Source: a bacterium (lineage in GTDB: Bacteria > Bacillota > Bacilli > Lactobacillales > Streptococcaceae). From it: a stretch of 64,000 bases of DNA. Positions 1-8,659 of this stretch are shown here, piece after piece (position 1 is the stretch's first letter; the number at the start of each line of letters is the position of its first letter). A program made the translations under genes and the position numbers. The stretch covers positions 4,775 through 68,774 of the forward strand of contig CAJNBV010000011.1 in the NCBI GenBank assembly GCA_905221095.1, written 5' to 3'. The notes under the pieces are model-generated. The model worked only from the letters and a program-made list of their open reading frames with translations. It did no database searches and was not told where the DNA came from.

Positions 1-27
1 CCTTTTACTATTTCTCTCAAGCAAACA

Positions 28-59
28 AACCATAGAAAGCCTACTAACAATCTATGGTT
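28..59. repeat. Short inverted repeat
   Basis: Perfect 9-bp arms (AACCATAGA and TCTATGGTT) separate a 14-bp loop. It lies left of agaS. No T-run follows directly, so it could be an operator or a weak terminator. The function is unknown. Confidence 0.4.
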
Positions 60-72
60 TATCTGATAATTT

Positions 73-177
73 ATACTCTTCGAAAATCAAATTCAAACCA
101 CGTCAGCTTCGCCTTGCCGTACTCAAGTACAGCCTGCGGCTAGCTTCCTAGTTTGCTCTTTGATTTTCATTGAGTAT
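73..177. repeat. BOX element, boxA-boxC form
   Basis: The ends are the conserved BOX termini (ATACTCTTCGAAAATC and its partner GATTTTCATTGAGTAT). The core matches the region targeted by the BOXA1R typing primer. There is no boxB segment; a short CTCAAGTACAG link joins A to C. Confidence 0.9.
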
Positions 178-213
178 TACAAATTCTCTTGTCAAGAATT
201 CATAAACACTGTC

Positions 214-1380
214 TTACTTTTGGTATTCGTGGATGATAACACCTTGTACCACACGGTTTACTGTACCTGTAGGAGACGGTGTATCTGGTTTATTTTCTAC
301 CTTGAGTGAAGTCAAGAGGGCAAAGAGTTGAGCATAAACGATATATGGGAAGACACGGTAAATATCATTCAAGACACCGCCACAACCAAGGGTTACTTCT
401 TTGACATTTTCAAGACCAAAGGCTTGATCACTCAAAAGCACAACACGACGAGCAATCTGATCACCAGCAACTTCACGAACCAAGTCCAAGTCATACTTGC
501 GAGTGTAATCTGTCGTAGTACCAAAGACCAAAACAACTGTATCTTCGTTGATAAGAGATTTTGGACCATGACGGAAGCCAACTGGACTTTCATACATAGT
601 CGCCACTTGACCAGCTGTTAACTCCAAAATCTTGAGCTGAGCTTCATGAGCAAGCCCAAAGAAAGGACCAGCACCTAGATAGATGACACGGTTAAAGTCT
701 AAATCAACAAGCTCTTTGACATCTTCTACATTGTCTAGAACTTTACGTGCAAGACTAGACACAACCTCAAAACGTTCAGCTTTCACAGCAAATTCTGCAG
801 GGTCAAAGACCAAGAGAGCTGTCAACATCATTGACGTAAAGCTAGAAGTCATGGCAAAGCCAGCATCATTAGAAGCAGCTGGTTGCAAGAGCAAGAGATT
901 GCGGTCATCGCCATGGGCTTGAAGAGCCAATTTACCATCCGCTGCACAAGTAATCGTCACTTGGTAAAGCTCATCCACCAAGGCTTTAGCCAAATCAACA
1001 GTCGCCACACTTTCAGGCGAGTTCCCACTACGAGCAAAAGACACAAGGACAGTTGCCACATCTTTTTTCAAATAAGTTTCTGGATTGGCAACGATATCTG
1101 TTGTCGCAATAGCATTGAAATTCCATTTGCGTTCGTCATAGACTTCCTTAAAGTAAGGTACCAAGGTATCTCCCACATAAGCAGAAGTCCCCGCACCTGT
1201 CAAGATAACCTTGATATAGTCATGTTTATCCGCAATCTCTTGCAGGAAGGCCGCAATTTCTTCACGTTTTGCTTGATAAGATTCAAAAGCTTCTTTCCAT
1301 ACATCAGGTTGTTGGTAGATTTCACGCGTAGTGATTTCTGCACCCAATTCGAGCAAGTCTTCTTTTGTATAATGTAGCAT
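214..1380 (-). CDS. agaS: AgaS-family sugar isomerase/deaminase
   Basis: 388-residue SIS-domain protein, expected to isomerise and deaminate an amino-sugar phosphate such as galactosamine-6-phosphate in the cytoplasm. The first SIS module shows TGAGTSAYVGD (about 61-71) and SFARSGNSPES (about 114-123). The second shows YLGAGPFFGLAHEAQLK (about 234-250) and RHGPKS (270-275). It is the last gene in this window of the bgaC-gadVWEF-agaS run, so it probably processes the sugar phosphate delivered by the PTS. A BOX and a hairpin separate it from the IIA gene, which may lower or uncouple its expression. The exact substrate is inferred from family and context. Confidence 0.9.
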   Translation of the reverse strand: MLHYTKEDLLELGAEITTREIYQQPDVWKEAFESYQAKREEIAAFLQEIADKHDYIKVILTGAGTSAYVGDTLVPYFKEVYDERKWNFNAIATTDIVANPETYLKKDVATVLVSFARSGNSPESVATVDLAKALVDELYQVTITCAADGKLALQAHGDDRNLLLLQPAASNDAGFAMTSSFTSMMLTALLVFDPAEFAVKAERFEVVSSLARKVLDNVEDVKELVDLDFNRVIYLGAGPFFGLAHEAQLKILELTAGQVATMYESPVGFRHGPKSLINEDTVVLVFGTTTDYTRKYDLDLVREVAGDQIARRVVLLSDQAFGLENVKEVTLGCGGVLNDIYRVFPYIVYAQLFALLTSLKVENKPDTPSPTGTVNRVVQGVIIHEYQK

Positions 1381-1404
1381 TGAGTTCCTCTTTTTCTATT
1401 AAAT

Positions 1405-1433
1405 ATGGGAATGGGAGTAAGCCCCATTCCCAT
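1405..1433. other. Stem-loop upstream of agaS
   Basis: Perfect 11-bp arms (ATGGGAATGGG and CCCATTCCCAT) lie between the IIA gene and agaS. There is no T-run on the minus strand, so it looks more like an mRNA-processing or stabilising hairpin than a terminator. Confidence 0.5.
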
Positions 1434-1481
1434 GTATATTCTATATAAGATGCTCTAACGATTTTCACGTTATCACATCGT

Positions 1482-1631
1482 ATACTCAATGAAAATCAAA
1501 GAGCAAACTAGGAAACTAGCCGCAGGCTGCTCAAAGCACTGCTTTGAGGTTGCAGATAGAACTGACGAAGTCAGTAACATCTATACGGCAAGGCGACACT
1601 AGCATGGTTTAAAGAGATTTTCAAAGAGTAT
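1482..1631. repeat. BOX element, boxA-B-C form
   Basis: Full BOX with the conserved termini and an internal boxB hairpin (GACGAAGTC). Its right end reaches the stop codon of the PTS IIA gene, so the repeat supplies the 3' end of that reading frame. Confidence 0.9.
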
Positions 1632-2035
1632 TATTCATCTTCGTCATCATCGAAGCCCGCTAACAGGTCATTGACTTTCACAATGCTTTCTGCAGCACGG
1701 TTCTTGTAGTCCGCATCTGCACCTGTCAGGCTCGCATTGATAAATTCAATCACCATTGGAAGATTCATCCCTGCGTAAAGTTCGATGTCACGACCTTCCA
1801 TAATCAAACGGCTTACCGCGTTACATGGTGTTCCACCGAGAAGATCCGCAAAGACTAGGAAATCATCCAATCCTTCAATAGCAGCTTCAAATTTTGCAGT
1901 AAATTCTTCTGGGCCATCTTCTGGAAGAAGAGCTACTGTGTAAATGTTGTCTTGTGGACCCATAATCATTTCAGTGCTACCTTTAAGTTCTTCACAGAAG
2001 CGACCATGACTCACCAAAATTAATGATTTAGCCAT
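1631..2035 (-). CDS. gadF: PTS mannose-family EIIA component
   Basis: 134-residue EIIA of the mannose/galactosamine family. It takes a phosphate from HPr and passes it to EIIB. The phospho-histidine is His10 in ILVSHGRF, and the conserved LLGGTPCNA loop follows about residue 75. It is the fourth PTS gene after gadV, gadW and gadE and starts 3 bp after gadE ends. The acidic tail (DDDEDE) abuts a BOX element. Substrate assignment to galactose or galactosamine-type sugars rests on linkage to bgaC and agaS. Confidence 0.9.
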   Translation of the reverse strand: MAKSLILVSHGRFCEELKGSTEMIMGPQDNIYTVALLPEDGPEEFTAKFEAAIEGLDDFLVFADLLGGTPCNAVSRLIMEGRDIELYAGMNLPMVIEFINASLTGADADYKNRAAESIVKVNDLLAGFDDDEDE

Positions 2036-2038
2036 AAA

Positions 2039-2860
2039 TTATGCGCCCATTCCAAGTACAAATTTACCAAAGGCAGAAAGAGCCAAAGCAAGTACGATAA
2101 TAATACCGATAGCTTTAGTAGAGTTCATACCTTTCTTACCAAGCAACCAGAAGATAAAGGCAGTAAAGATTGCTGGAAGCAAGCGTGGGAAGATTTGGTT
2201 CAAGATGTCTTGGAAGTCAATCATCTTCTCACCGATTGCCCATTTGTAAGAAATTTCAAAGTTGATCATTGTTGCTACAAGAGCACCCATCATGAAGACA
2301 CCAAGTACAGATGCAGCGTCAATCAAAGCTGTCAAGGTACTTTGCATGTTGTTGATAAGGTTAACCCCTTCTTTGTAGGCAAATTCCAACTGTTTCCAAC
2401 GGAAGATATCATACGCTACTGCAACTGCAATCCAAAGGAAGATACCCCAAGGTTGACCACCGATAGCCATAGTTGCTGCGATAGATCCCATGATAGCAGG
2501 TACAAGTGAACCAAAGATTGTATCTCCAAGAGGAGCAAATGGTCCCATCAAACCTGTCTTGATACCGTTAACGGCATCTTTTGAACCTACACCATCTTTT
2601 TCTTCCATGGCAAGGTCAAAACCAGCGATAATGGTGTGGAAGAATGGTGAAGTATTGAAGAATTGAGTATGAACTTTCATCATTTCTTTCAATTCAGGAG
2701 TTCCATCTCCATACATTTTACGCAATTGAGGCAAGATCATGTACAGGTAACCAGAAGCTTGCATACGTTCGTAGTTCCAACCTAATTGGAAAGTAAACAA
2801 GCTACGTTTGTTGATTTGATTAAAATCTTCTTTTGTAAGTTTGTAATTAGAATTCGTCAT
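2039..2860 (-). CDS. gadE: PTS mannose-family EIID component
   Basis: 273-residue membrane component that forms the sugar channel with EIIC. The N-terminal cytoplasmic part contains FTFQLGWNYERMQASGYLYM, typical of EIID, and hydrophobic segments run from mid-protein to the C terminus. I chose the start at MTNSNYKL; a start five codons upstream is also open. The gene overlaps the end of gadW by 14 bp, which suggests translational coupling. Confidence 0.9.
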   Translation of the reverse strand: MTNSNYKLTKEDFNQINKRSLFTFQLGWNYERMQASGYLYMILPQLRKMYGDGTPELKEMMKVHTQFFNTSPFFHTIIAGFDLAMEEKDGVGSKDAVNGIKTGLMGPFAPLGDTIFGSLVPAIMGSIAATMAIGGQPWGIFLWIAVAVAYDIFRWKQLEFAYKEGVNLINNMQSTLTALIDAASVLGVFMMGALVATMINFEISYKWAIGEKMIDFQDILNQIFPRLLPAIFTAFIFWLLGKKGMNSTKAIGIIIVLALALSAFGKFVLGMGA

Positions 2861-3752
2861 CTTCGATTTCCCCACTTTCTGATGGTGTAGAAGGTGCTGC
2901 TACAGCTACTTTTTGGCTATTTTTGAAGTGAAGCACTGCAAGGAAGATACCTACGATAGAGATACCAATCATAGACAAACCTTTGAAGTTGTTCACGAAA
3001 CCAATTTTTTCAGCAATATCTTTAGGTAGAGTACCGATAACACCTGCAACAGCGCCACCAAGACCTGTTACATATGAGTAAAGAACAGTCAACATAGCTG
3101 TCAAACCAAATCCCATTGCAAGGTAGTGAAGGTTACGTTTAACTGGAAGGTAACGAAGCAAGATTGCAAATCCAAGACCTGGAAGCATACGTCCTGCGAG
3201 TGTCAAACCATCTGCAACCCATTGGTATTTTGTAACGAAATCTACTACGTGTTGTACAAATTCACCACCAAAAGCAAGCGCAAAGAAGACTGGAAGGGCA
3301 CGAGATAGAGCCCAAGGAATTGCACCAAGCAAGTAGTTGCGTTCAATACCTTTATAGTCAAAGCGTTCGATTGCAGCATCCACACGGTGAGCAAAGAAAG
3401 TAGTTGTCATACGTCCAAGAACGTCGAAGTATGTCAAGAGAGTTGCTACTGGCACAGCGATTGTTGTAATCGCAAGTGCTGTATCGATACCTTGTGAAAC
3501 AGAGAAGGCTGTCGCAAGAACCGCACCAGAAGTTGCGTCGATACGAGAAGCACCACCGAAGGTACCAACCCCAAGAACGAATAGCTGCAAGTTACCACCG
3601 ATAAGCAGACCAGTAGTCACATCTCCCATAATTAAACCAGTAATGAAACCAGCAAATACAGGGGAACCTGCAGATGAAACGATTGTCAACTCATCACAAA
3701 TTTGATAAGCTGAGTACAAAGTGAGAAGTAAAATTTGCCACCATTGTATCAT
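2847..3752 (-). CDS. gadW: PTS mannose-family EIIC component
   Basis: 301-residue polytopic membrane protein of the EIIC sorbose/mannose family, with GLIMGDVTTGLLIGGNLQLF near the N terminus. It forms the transmembrane sugar path with EIID. A strong AGGAGG ribosome binding site precedes the start. The C-terminal tail is hydrophilic and acidic and overlaps the gadE start. Confidence 0.92.
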   Translation of the reverse strand: MIQWWQILLLTLYSAYQICDELTIVSSAGSPVFAGFITGLIMGDVTTGLLIGGNLQLFVLGVGTFGGASRIDATSGAVLATAFSVSQGIDTALAITTIAVPVATLLTYFDVLGRMTTTFFAHRVDAAIERFDYKGIERNYLLGAIPWALSRALPVFFALAFGGEFVQHVVDFVTKYQWVADGLTLAGRMLPGLGFAILLRYLPVKRNLHYLAMGFGLTAMLTVLYSYVTGLGGAVAGVIGTLPKDIAEKIGFVNNFKGLSMIGISIVGIFLAVLHFKNSQKVAVAAPSTPSESGEIEDDEF

Positions 3753-3778
3753 AACAATGACCTCCTAAAAATTTTTTC

Positions 3779-4255
3779 CTATTTTAATAAGCTCAAAAAG
3801 TCTGAAATTGGATCATTTGGAACCATTTGAGCAGTAAGTTTAACACCTTTTTCTGCCAGTTTGTGGAAATCTTCCACATCCTTGTCTACTACGTTGATAG
3901 AACGTGTAATAGAACGAGTTTCTGGTGTTTGAGACATATTCCCAACATTAAGGCTTTCAAGGGGTACACCTGCTTCGACCAAACCAAGGAAACGGTCTGG
4001 TTTACGAGCCACGATAAAGAGACGTTGGCTATCGTATTTTCCAGCAAGAATATTGGCTGCCGCTTTTTCAATTGGCAAAATACTCAATTTCACACCTGGT
4101 GGTGTCGCAAGTTTCAAACCACTCTTTTCAACGTCATTGTTGACAACTTCGTCATCTACAACCATAATGCGTGAAACATTTAGTTTTCCAGCCCATAGAT
4201 TGGCTACTTGTCCGTGGATCAAACGTCCATCGATACGGCATCCTACAATTGTCAT
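3779..4255 (-). CDS. gadV: PTS mannose-family EIIB component
   Basis: 158-residue cytoplasmic EIIB. The phospho-histidine is His14 in GRLIHGQVANLW. The gene's start overlaps the bgaC stop by 4 bp, so the beta-galactosidase and the transporter are translated from one message. It receives phosphate from EIIA and transfers it to the incoming sugar. Confidence 0.92.
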   Translation of the reverse strand: MTIVGCRIDGRLIHGQVANLWAGKLNVSRIMVVDDEVVNNDVEKSGLKLATPPGVKLSILPIEKAAANILAGKYDSQRLFIVARKPDRFLGLVEAGVPLESLNVGNMSQTPETRSITRSINVVDKDVEDFHKLAEKGVKLTAQMVPNDPISDFLSLLK

Positions 4256-6039
4256 AAGTTTTCCCCCTTTATGTGTTTTAGTGTAGGTTTACGAGTTAAA
4301 TAAATCTCTTCTTTATATTCACCCTCTGTCTCAAAGATAATGATGCGGTTGGCACCTTCCTTGAGATAGCTATGAGGGATATAAAGCGAGAGGGTTGGGC
4401 CGACGTTCCAAAAACGTCCTAGATTCTGCCCATTGACAAAGGCAACTCCCTTACCAAACTCAGACAAGTCTAGGTAAGTATCTTTTGGCGCTTCGATTGT
4501 AAAATCATAAGCATAAAAGGCTGGTTGCCCTTGAGTCCATCCTTTTGAAAAATCAATTTTCTCAGGATTGTCTAGTGGGAGTGGATAGTGTTTCCAGTTT
4601 AGTAAGAAGTGCAAATCCTTACAAACCCCTGTCCGAATTCCCTTACGTTGCGTATCCGCTAAGAACTTATGCCCATAGTTGACACGCCCCATATTTTCTA
4701 CCAGGATATCCAATCTAGACAGCGCTTTCTTTTCACCTTGATAAAAAATATCTTCCCCAATCTCTGTCTGATATTGGGTTTCGACCCACTGACCATCAAC
4801 ATAAAGCTGAGCCCTATCTCGACCATCAATGATACGAAGTCTTTCTTCTTCTGCATCCCAACTTGTTTCTGTTCGATAGAGTAGGTAGCCATAACTTTGT
4901 CCCAGCTCCTCCATCTTTTTAGGATAAAGGCTTTCTACAGGACTAGACAAGCTATCCAAGGTTTCAAACAAGGAAACTTTTTCAGCAAGTGGAATAGCAT
5001 CCAACTCCATACTCTCTTTATAGAGTGGTTCTAACTGCGGATACTCTGGGAAATGTGTTGCCATCATCTTCTTGACTGCCAGATATTTGGCAGTTGGATT
5101 TCCTTCTTCATCCAGAAGGGCATCGTAATCATAAGATGTAACTTGTGGTAGGTCCAAAGTTCCTCGAGCCGAGCAACCATTCATGAAACCAAAGTTTGTA
5201 CCACCATGGAACATGTAAAGATTGATAGAGCCTTGTTCCAAAACCTCTCGAACTGCATCTGCCAACTCTTTCGGATCCCGTGTGATAATCGGTTCTTTCC
5301 ATCGATTGAACCAACCATCCCAAAATTCCATACACATGAGTGGCCATTTCTTGCCATGCTCATCAAAGAATTCCTGCATCTGTGAAAAGTTATAAGGTGC
5401 CTTAGAACCAAAGTTCCCTGTTACAAAGAGGTCATCTTCGATTAAGGTTCCTGCTTTCAGAGTAGCTCGCCATGGACCATCTGATGTAAAGAGTGGACAG
5501 GTCACGCCACGCTCTTCCATCAACTGTCGAATGGCTCTCAGATAAGCCTTATCTTCTCCATAAGAACCATACTCATTTTCAACCTGCATCATGAGGATAT
5601 TGCCACCCTTGTCCAACAAATGTGGAACCAATCGTGGCAAGAGCTGGTCATAATAGCGACCGACAGCTTCAATATAAGCAGGATCTGAGGAACGAAGCCT
5701 CATATTCTTTGTTAAGAGCCAAGCTGGCAAGCCACCGAATTCCCACTCTGCACAGATGAAAGGTGACGGACGAACGATAGCGTAGAGACCCAAATCTTGT
5801 GCTGTATGGAGAAATCGCTCCAAATCCAGAGCCCCTTCAAAGTGAAATTCGCCCTCACGAGGCTCGTGTAAATTCCAAGCCACATAAGTCTCTACCGTAT
5901 TAAAACCCAGAGCCTTCAAATTATAGAGCGAATGATACCAATCTTCTGGAGGAACCCTAAAATAATGAATGGCGCCAGATAAAATCTTAAATGATTTTCC
6001 ATCGAGATAAAAATCATCCCGTATCTCAAATCGTGTCAT
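4252..6039 (-). CDS. bgaC: Beta-galactosidase BgaC, GH35 family
   Basis: 595-residue glycoside hydrolase of family 35. The catalytic region shows QVENEYGSYG, with the likely acid/base Glu156, and CMEFWDGWF, with the likely nucleophile Glu238. There is no signal peptide and no LPXTG anchor. The pneumococcal enzyme releases terminal beta-1,3-linked galactose from glycans and is reported at the surface despite lacking a signal. I chose MTRFEIRD as the start; a start seven codons upstream is open but has no better ribosome site. It is first in the operon, behind a consensus promoter. Confidence 0.93.
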   Translation of the reverse strand: MTRFEIRDDFYLDGKSFKILSGAIHYFRVPPEDWYHSLYNLKALGFNTVETYVAWNLHEPREGEFHFEGALDLERFLHTAQDLGLYAIVRPSPFICAEWEFGGLPAWLLTKNMRLRSSDPAYIEAVGRYYDQLLPRLVPHLLDKGGNILMMQVENEYGSYGEDKAYLRAIRQLMEERGVTCPLFTSDGPWRATLKAGTLIEDDLFVTGNFGSKAPYNFSQMQEFFDEHGKKWPLMCMEFWDGWFNRWKEPIITRDPKELADAVREVLEQGSINLYMFHGGTNFGFMNGCSARGTLDLPQVTSYDYDALLDEEGNPTAKYLAVKKMMATHFPEYPQLEPLYKESMELDAIPLAEKVSLFETLDSLSSPVESLYPKKMEELGQSYGYLLYRTETSWDAEEERLRIIDGRDRAQLYVDGQWVETQYQTEIGEDIFYQGEKKALSRLDILVENMGRVNYGHKFLADTQRKGIRTGVCKDLHFLLNWKHYPLPLDNPEKIDFSKGWTQGQPAFYAYDFTIEAPKDTYLDLSEFGKGVAFVNGQNLGRFWNVGPTLSLYIPHSYLKEGANRIIIFETEGEYKEEIYLTRKPTLKHIKGENL

Positions 6040-6090
6040 AAAACTACCTTTTGATTGCAAAAGTTTGCGCTTTCACTTATTGTTATATTA

Positions 6091-6119
6091 AATATAGCGC
6101 AATCATTCATGTTTGTCAA
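6091..6119 (-). promoter_or_regulatory. Sigma-A promoter of bgaC operon
   Basis: On the minus strand TTGACA and TATATT are separated by exactly 17 bp, about 50 bp upstream of bgaC. Short GCGC-containing inverted segments around the -10 could belong to an operator. Confidence 0.75.
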
Positions 6120-6178
6120 TAGCCTTAACTAGATTATTTAAAATTTTTCTATTTTTTTACTAACTTTTAGGCAAAATA

Positions 6179-6248
6179 CTTATAAAATCGTATAAGCCCT
6201 GGCACTTCGCTCTTTTTCGCCAAAAACCTTGTATAAAAATGTATAAAA
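6179..6248. promoter_or_regulatory. Candidate operators between bgaC and bgaR
   Basis: 6179-6196 is a perfect dyad, CTTATA-6 bp-TATAAG. 6231-6248 is a direct repeat of GTATAAAA. Both lie in the divergent intergenic region, where a GntR/UTRA regulator would bind. The assignment to BgaR is inferred. Confidence 0.4.
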
Positions 6249-6372
6249 TCCTGATTATTTAGATGTAAATTAACCTTTTAGCCTATTATTTTAATTTTTT
6301 ATTCAAAAGACTACTATTCTTTTCTTTTTTATGGTAAAATCTTTTATGGAGAAGGAAAATCGAGGTGAAAAT

Positions 6373-7089
6373 ATGGCAATTCCTAAATATCAATATATAA
6401 AAGACGAATTAAAGAACAAAATCATCTCTGGTCAATTCGCCAGTGGAGATAAATTTTACACTGAAGCTGAATTGATTTCAATGTATGATGTGAGTTCTAT
6501 CACAGTTGTCCGCGCCTTAAACGACCTTGCCAAAGATGGCTATATTGTCCGCCAACAAGGAAAGGGTACATTCGTTTCACGCGCACGCAAACACAAACTC
6601 GTAGAGTTTTCAGATGTAGAAGTTTTTGAAACTAAAGATGATAAAGTGACCGTCCTTTCTATTGAACGCGGAAATAAACTAAGCTACTTAGAAAAACTTG
6701 GATTACGTGGTGACCAGTTCTACTATAAGATTGAGCGCGTACGTAAATCAAACGGTGTTGTATACATCTACCATACATCTTACATTCCAGAACAATACAT
6801 CAACGCAAATTATCCAAACCTTGAATACTATAGCTCTATCTATAGCCGTTTCAAATTGGATTACCACATTCACATGAATGATGAACACTTTGAAGAAATC
6901 AATGAAATAGCATTTCCAACTCCAGAACACGTGGTTTCCATTCTAGGAATCAATGATCAATTCCCTACTGTCCTTCAGACCAAGATTACGAAACTCGAAT
7001 CTACTGGTCAAGTTTTGGAATATAGTGAAACCTACAAACGATCTGATTACTACAAGATTAAATTCATCTCATGTGACCGTGATCACTAA
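6373..7089 (+). CDS. bgaR: GntR/UTRA-family transcriptional regulator BgaR
   Basis: 238-residue regulator. The N-terminal winged helix (about 5-70: YQYIKDELKNKI, the helix-turn-helix SSITVVRALNDL, and the wing QQGKGTFV) is followed by a C-terminal UTRA ligand-binding domain. It is divergent from bgaC-gadVWEF-agaS, and in pneumococcus this gene represses that operon. The start is ATG at 6373 because GAGGTG sits 8 bp upstream; a longer frame to 6331 lacks a ribosome site. A terminator follows it. Confidence 0.9.
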   Translation: MAIPKYQYIKDELKNKIISGQFASGDKFYTEAELISMYDVSSITVVRALNDLAKDGYIVRQQGKGTFVSRARKHKLVEFSDVEVFETKDDKVTVLSIERGNKLSYLEKLGLRGDQFYYKIERVRKSNGVVYIYHTSYIPEQYINANYPNLEYYSSIYSRFKLDYHIHMNDEHFEEINEIAFPTPEHVVSILGINDQFPTVLQTKITKLESTGQVLEYSETYKRSDYYKIKFISCDRDH

Positions 7090-7096
7090 GAAGAAA

Positions 7097-7124
7097 GCCT
7101 GAGCCTCATCGCTTGGGCCTTTTC
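7097..7124 (+). terminator. Terminator after bgaR
   Basis: GCCTGAGC pairs with GCTTGGGC (wobble pairs allowed), followed by CTTTT. Confidence 0.7.
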
Positions 7125-7242
7125 TATGCTTATTATATCCCATCAAAACTGTATTTTCTATATGTCAATGAAGATTAATTAAATTTGTTTAAATTTTACT
7201 AAAATATTGGGAATCTTTTTAGCAAAAAAGCTTTAATAAACA

Positions 7243-7291
7243 AGAAAAACCGAGGTTCTTCTACTCCAGTAAATAGAGTAATAGAACTTCG
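7243..7291 (-). terminator. Terminator after purB
   Basis: On the minus strand CGAAGTTCT pairs with AGAAGAACCTCG around a 16-bp loop, followed by GTTTTTC. Confidence 0.75.
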
Positions 7292-7303
7292 ATTTTATTT
7301 TAA

Positions 7304-8599
7304 TTATCCTAAACCAAGACGTTCAAAGATATCATCCACTCGTTTAGTGTAGTAAAGAGGGTTGAAAATCTCATCGATTTCCTCTTGTGTGAGGCGTGAT
7401 GTTACTTCTGGATCTGCTTCAAGAAGTGGTTTAAAATCTACTTGATTGTCCCAAGAGTAGGCTGTTTTTGGTTGCACCAAGTCATAGGCTTGCTCACGTG
7501 TCATCCCTTTTTCAATCAAGGTCAACATAGCACGTTGGCTAAAGATCAGACCAAAAGTAGAATTCATGTTGCGGATCATGTTTTCTGGGAAGACCGTCAA
7601 ATTCTTGACGATATTTCCAAAGCGGTTGAGCATGTAGTCAATCAAAATGGTCGTATCTGGTGTGATGATGCGCTCAGCTGATGAATGGGAAATATCGCGT
7701 TCATGCCAGAGAGCGACATTCTCATAGGCCGTAATCATGTGACCACGGATAACACGCGCAAGACCAGTCATATTTTCAGAACCGATTGGGTTGCGTTTAT
7801 GAGGCATAGCAGATGAACCTTTTTGTCCCTTGGCAAAGAACTCTTCCACTTCGCGTTGCTCAGATTTTTGTAGACCACGGATCTCCGTCGCCATACGCTC
7901 GATTGAAGTCGCGATACTAGCAAGAACTGCAAAGTACTCAGCGTGAAGGTCACGAGGAAGGACTTGTGTAGAGATTTCTTGGGCACGGATGCCAAGTTTG
8001 TCGCATACATATTGCTCAACGAATGGCGGGATATTGGCAAAGTTACCAACCGCACCAGAAATCTTACCAGCTTCTACACCAGCAGCCGCATGCTCGAAAC
8101 GCTCGATATTGCGCTTCATTTCGCTGTACCAAGTCGCCAATTTAAGACCAAAGGTTGTCGGCTCAGCGTGAACACCGTGGGTACGACCCATCATGATGGT
8201 GAACTTGTGCTCCTTAGCCTTGTCAGCGATGATGTTAGTGAAGTTTTCAAGGTCACGACGAATGATGTCGTTGGCCTGCTTATAGAGGTAACCGTAGGCA
8301 GTATCCACCACGTCGGTAGAAGTCAACCCATAGTGAACCCACTTGCGCTCTTTACCAAGCGTCTCAGAAACTGCACGTGTGAAGGCAACCACATCGTGAC
8401 GCGTCTCCTGCTCAATCTCCAAAATACGGTCGATGTCAAAGTCCGCCTTCTCGCGAATCAAAGCCACATCTTCCTTAGGGATTTCCCCCAACTCAGCCCA
8501 TGCCTCGTCAGCCAAGATTTCCACCTCAAGCCAAGCACGGTATTTATTTTCTTCACTCCAAATGTTCGCCATCTCAGGGCGAGAATAACGGTTGATCAT
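7304..8599 (-). CDS. purB: Adenylosuccinate lyase
   Basis: 431-residue lyase of the fumarase/aspartase superfamily. It acts twice in purine synthesis: SAICAR to AICAR, and adenylosuccinate to AMP. The family signature [11 protein letters not shown] is present about residue 260, and the active-site segment [16 protein letters not shown] about 135-150. The start [10 protein letters not shown] is the conserved N terminus. It is last of the pur genes on this strand, and a terminator follows. In pneumococcus I recall strH beyond it; here only 214 bp separate it from bgaR. Confidence 0.95.
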   Translation of the reverse strand: MINRYSRPEMANIWSEENKYRAWLEVEILADEAWAELGEIPKEDVALIREKADFDIDRILEIEQETRHDVVAFTRAVSETLGKERKWVHYGLTSTDVVDTAYGYLYKQANDIIRRDLENFTNIIADKAKEHKFTIMMGRTHGVHAEPTTFGLKLATWYSEMKRNIERFEHAAAGVEAGKISGAVGNFANIPPFVEQYVCDKLGIRAQEISTQVLPRDLHAEYFAVLASIATSIERMATEIRGLQKSEQREVEEFFAKGQKGSSAMPHKRNPIGSENMTGLARVIRGHMITAYENVALWHERDISHSSAERIITPDTTILIDYMLNRFGNIVKNLTVFPENMIRNMNSTFGLIFSQRAMLTLIEKGMTREQAYDLVQPKTAYSWDNQVDFKPLLEADPEVTSRLTQEEIDEIFNPLYYTKRVDDIFERLGLG

Positions 8600-8659
8600 G
8601 TTGTTAATTTTTCCTTTCTTCTTATTTTTCACTTATGTGGACTGTAACAAGAAAATTAC

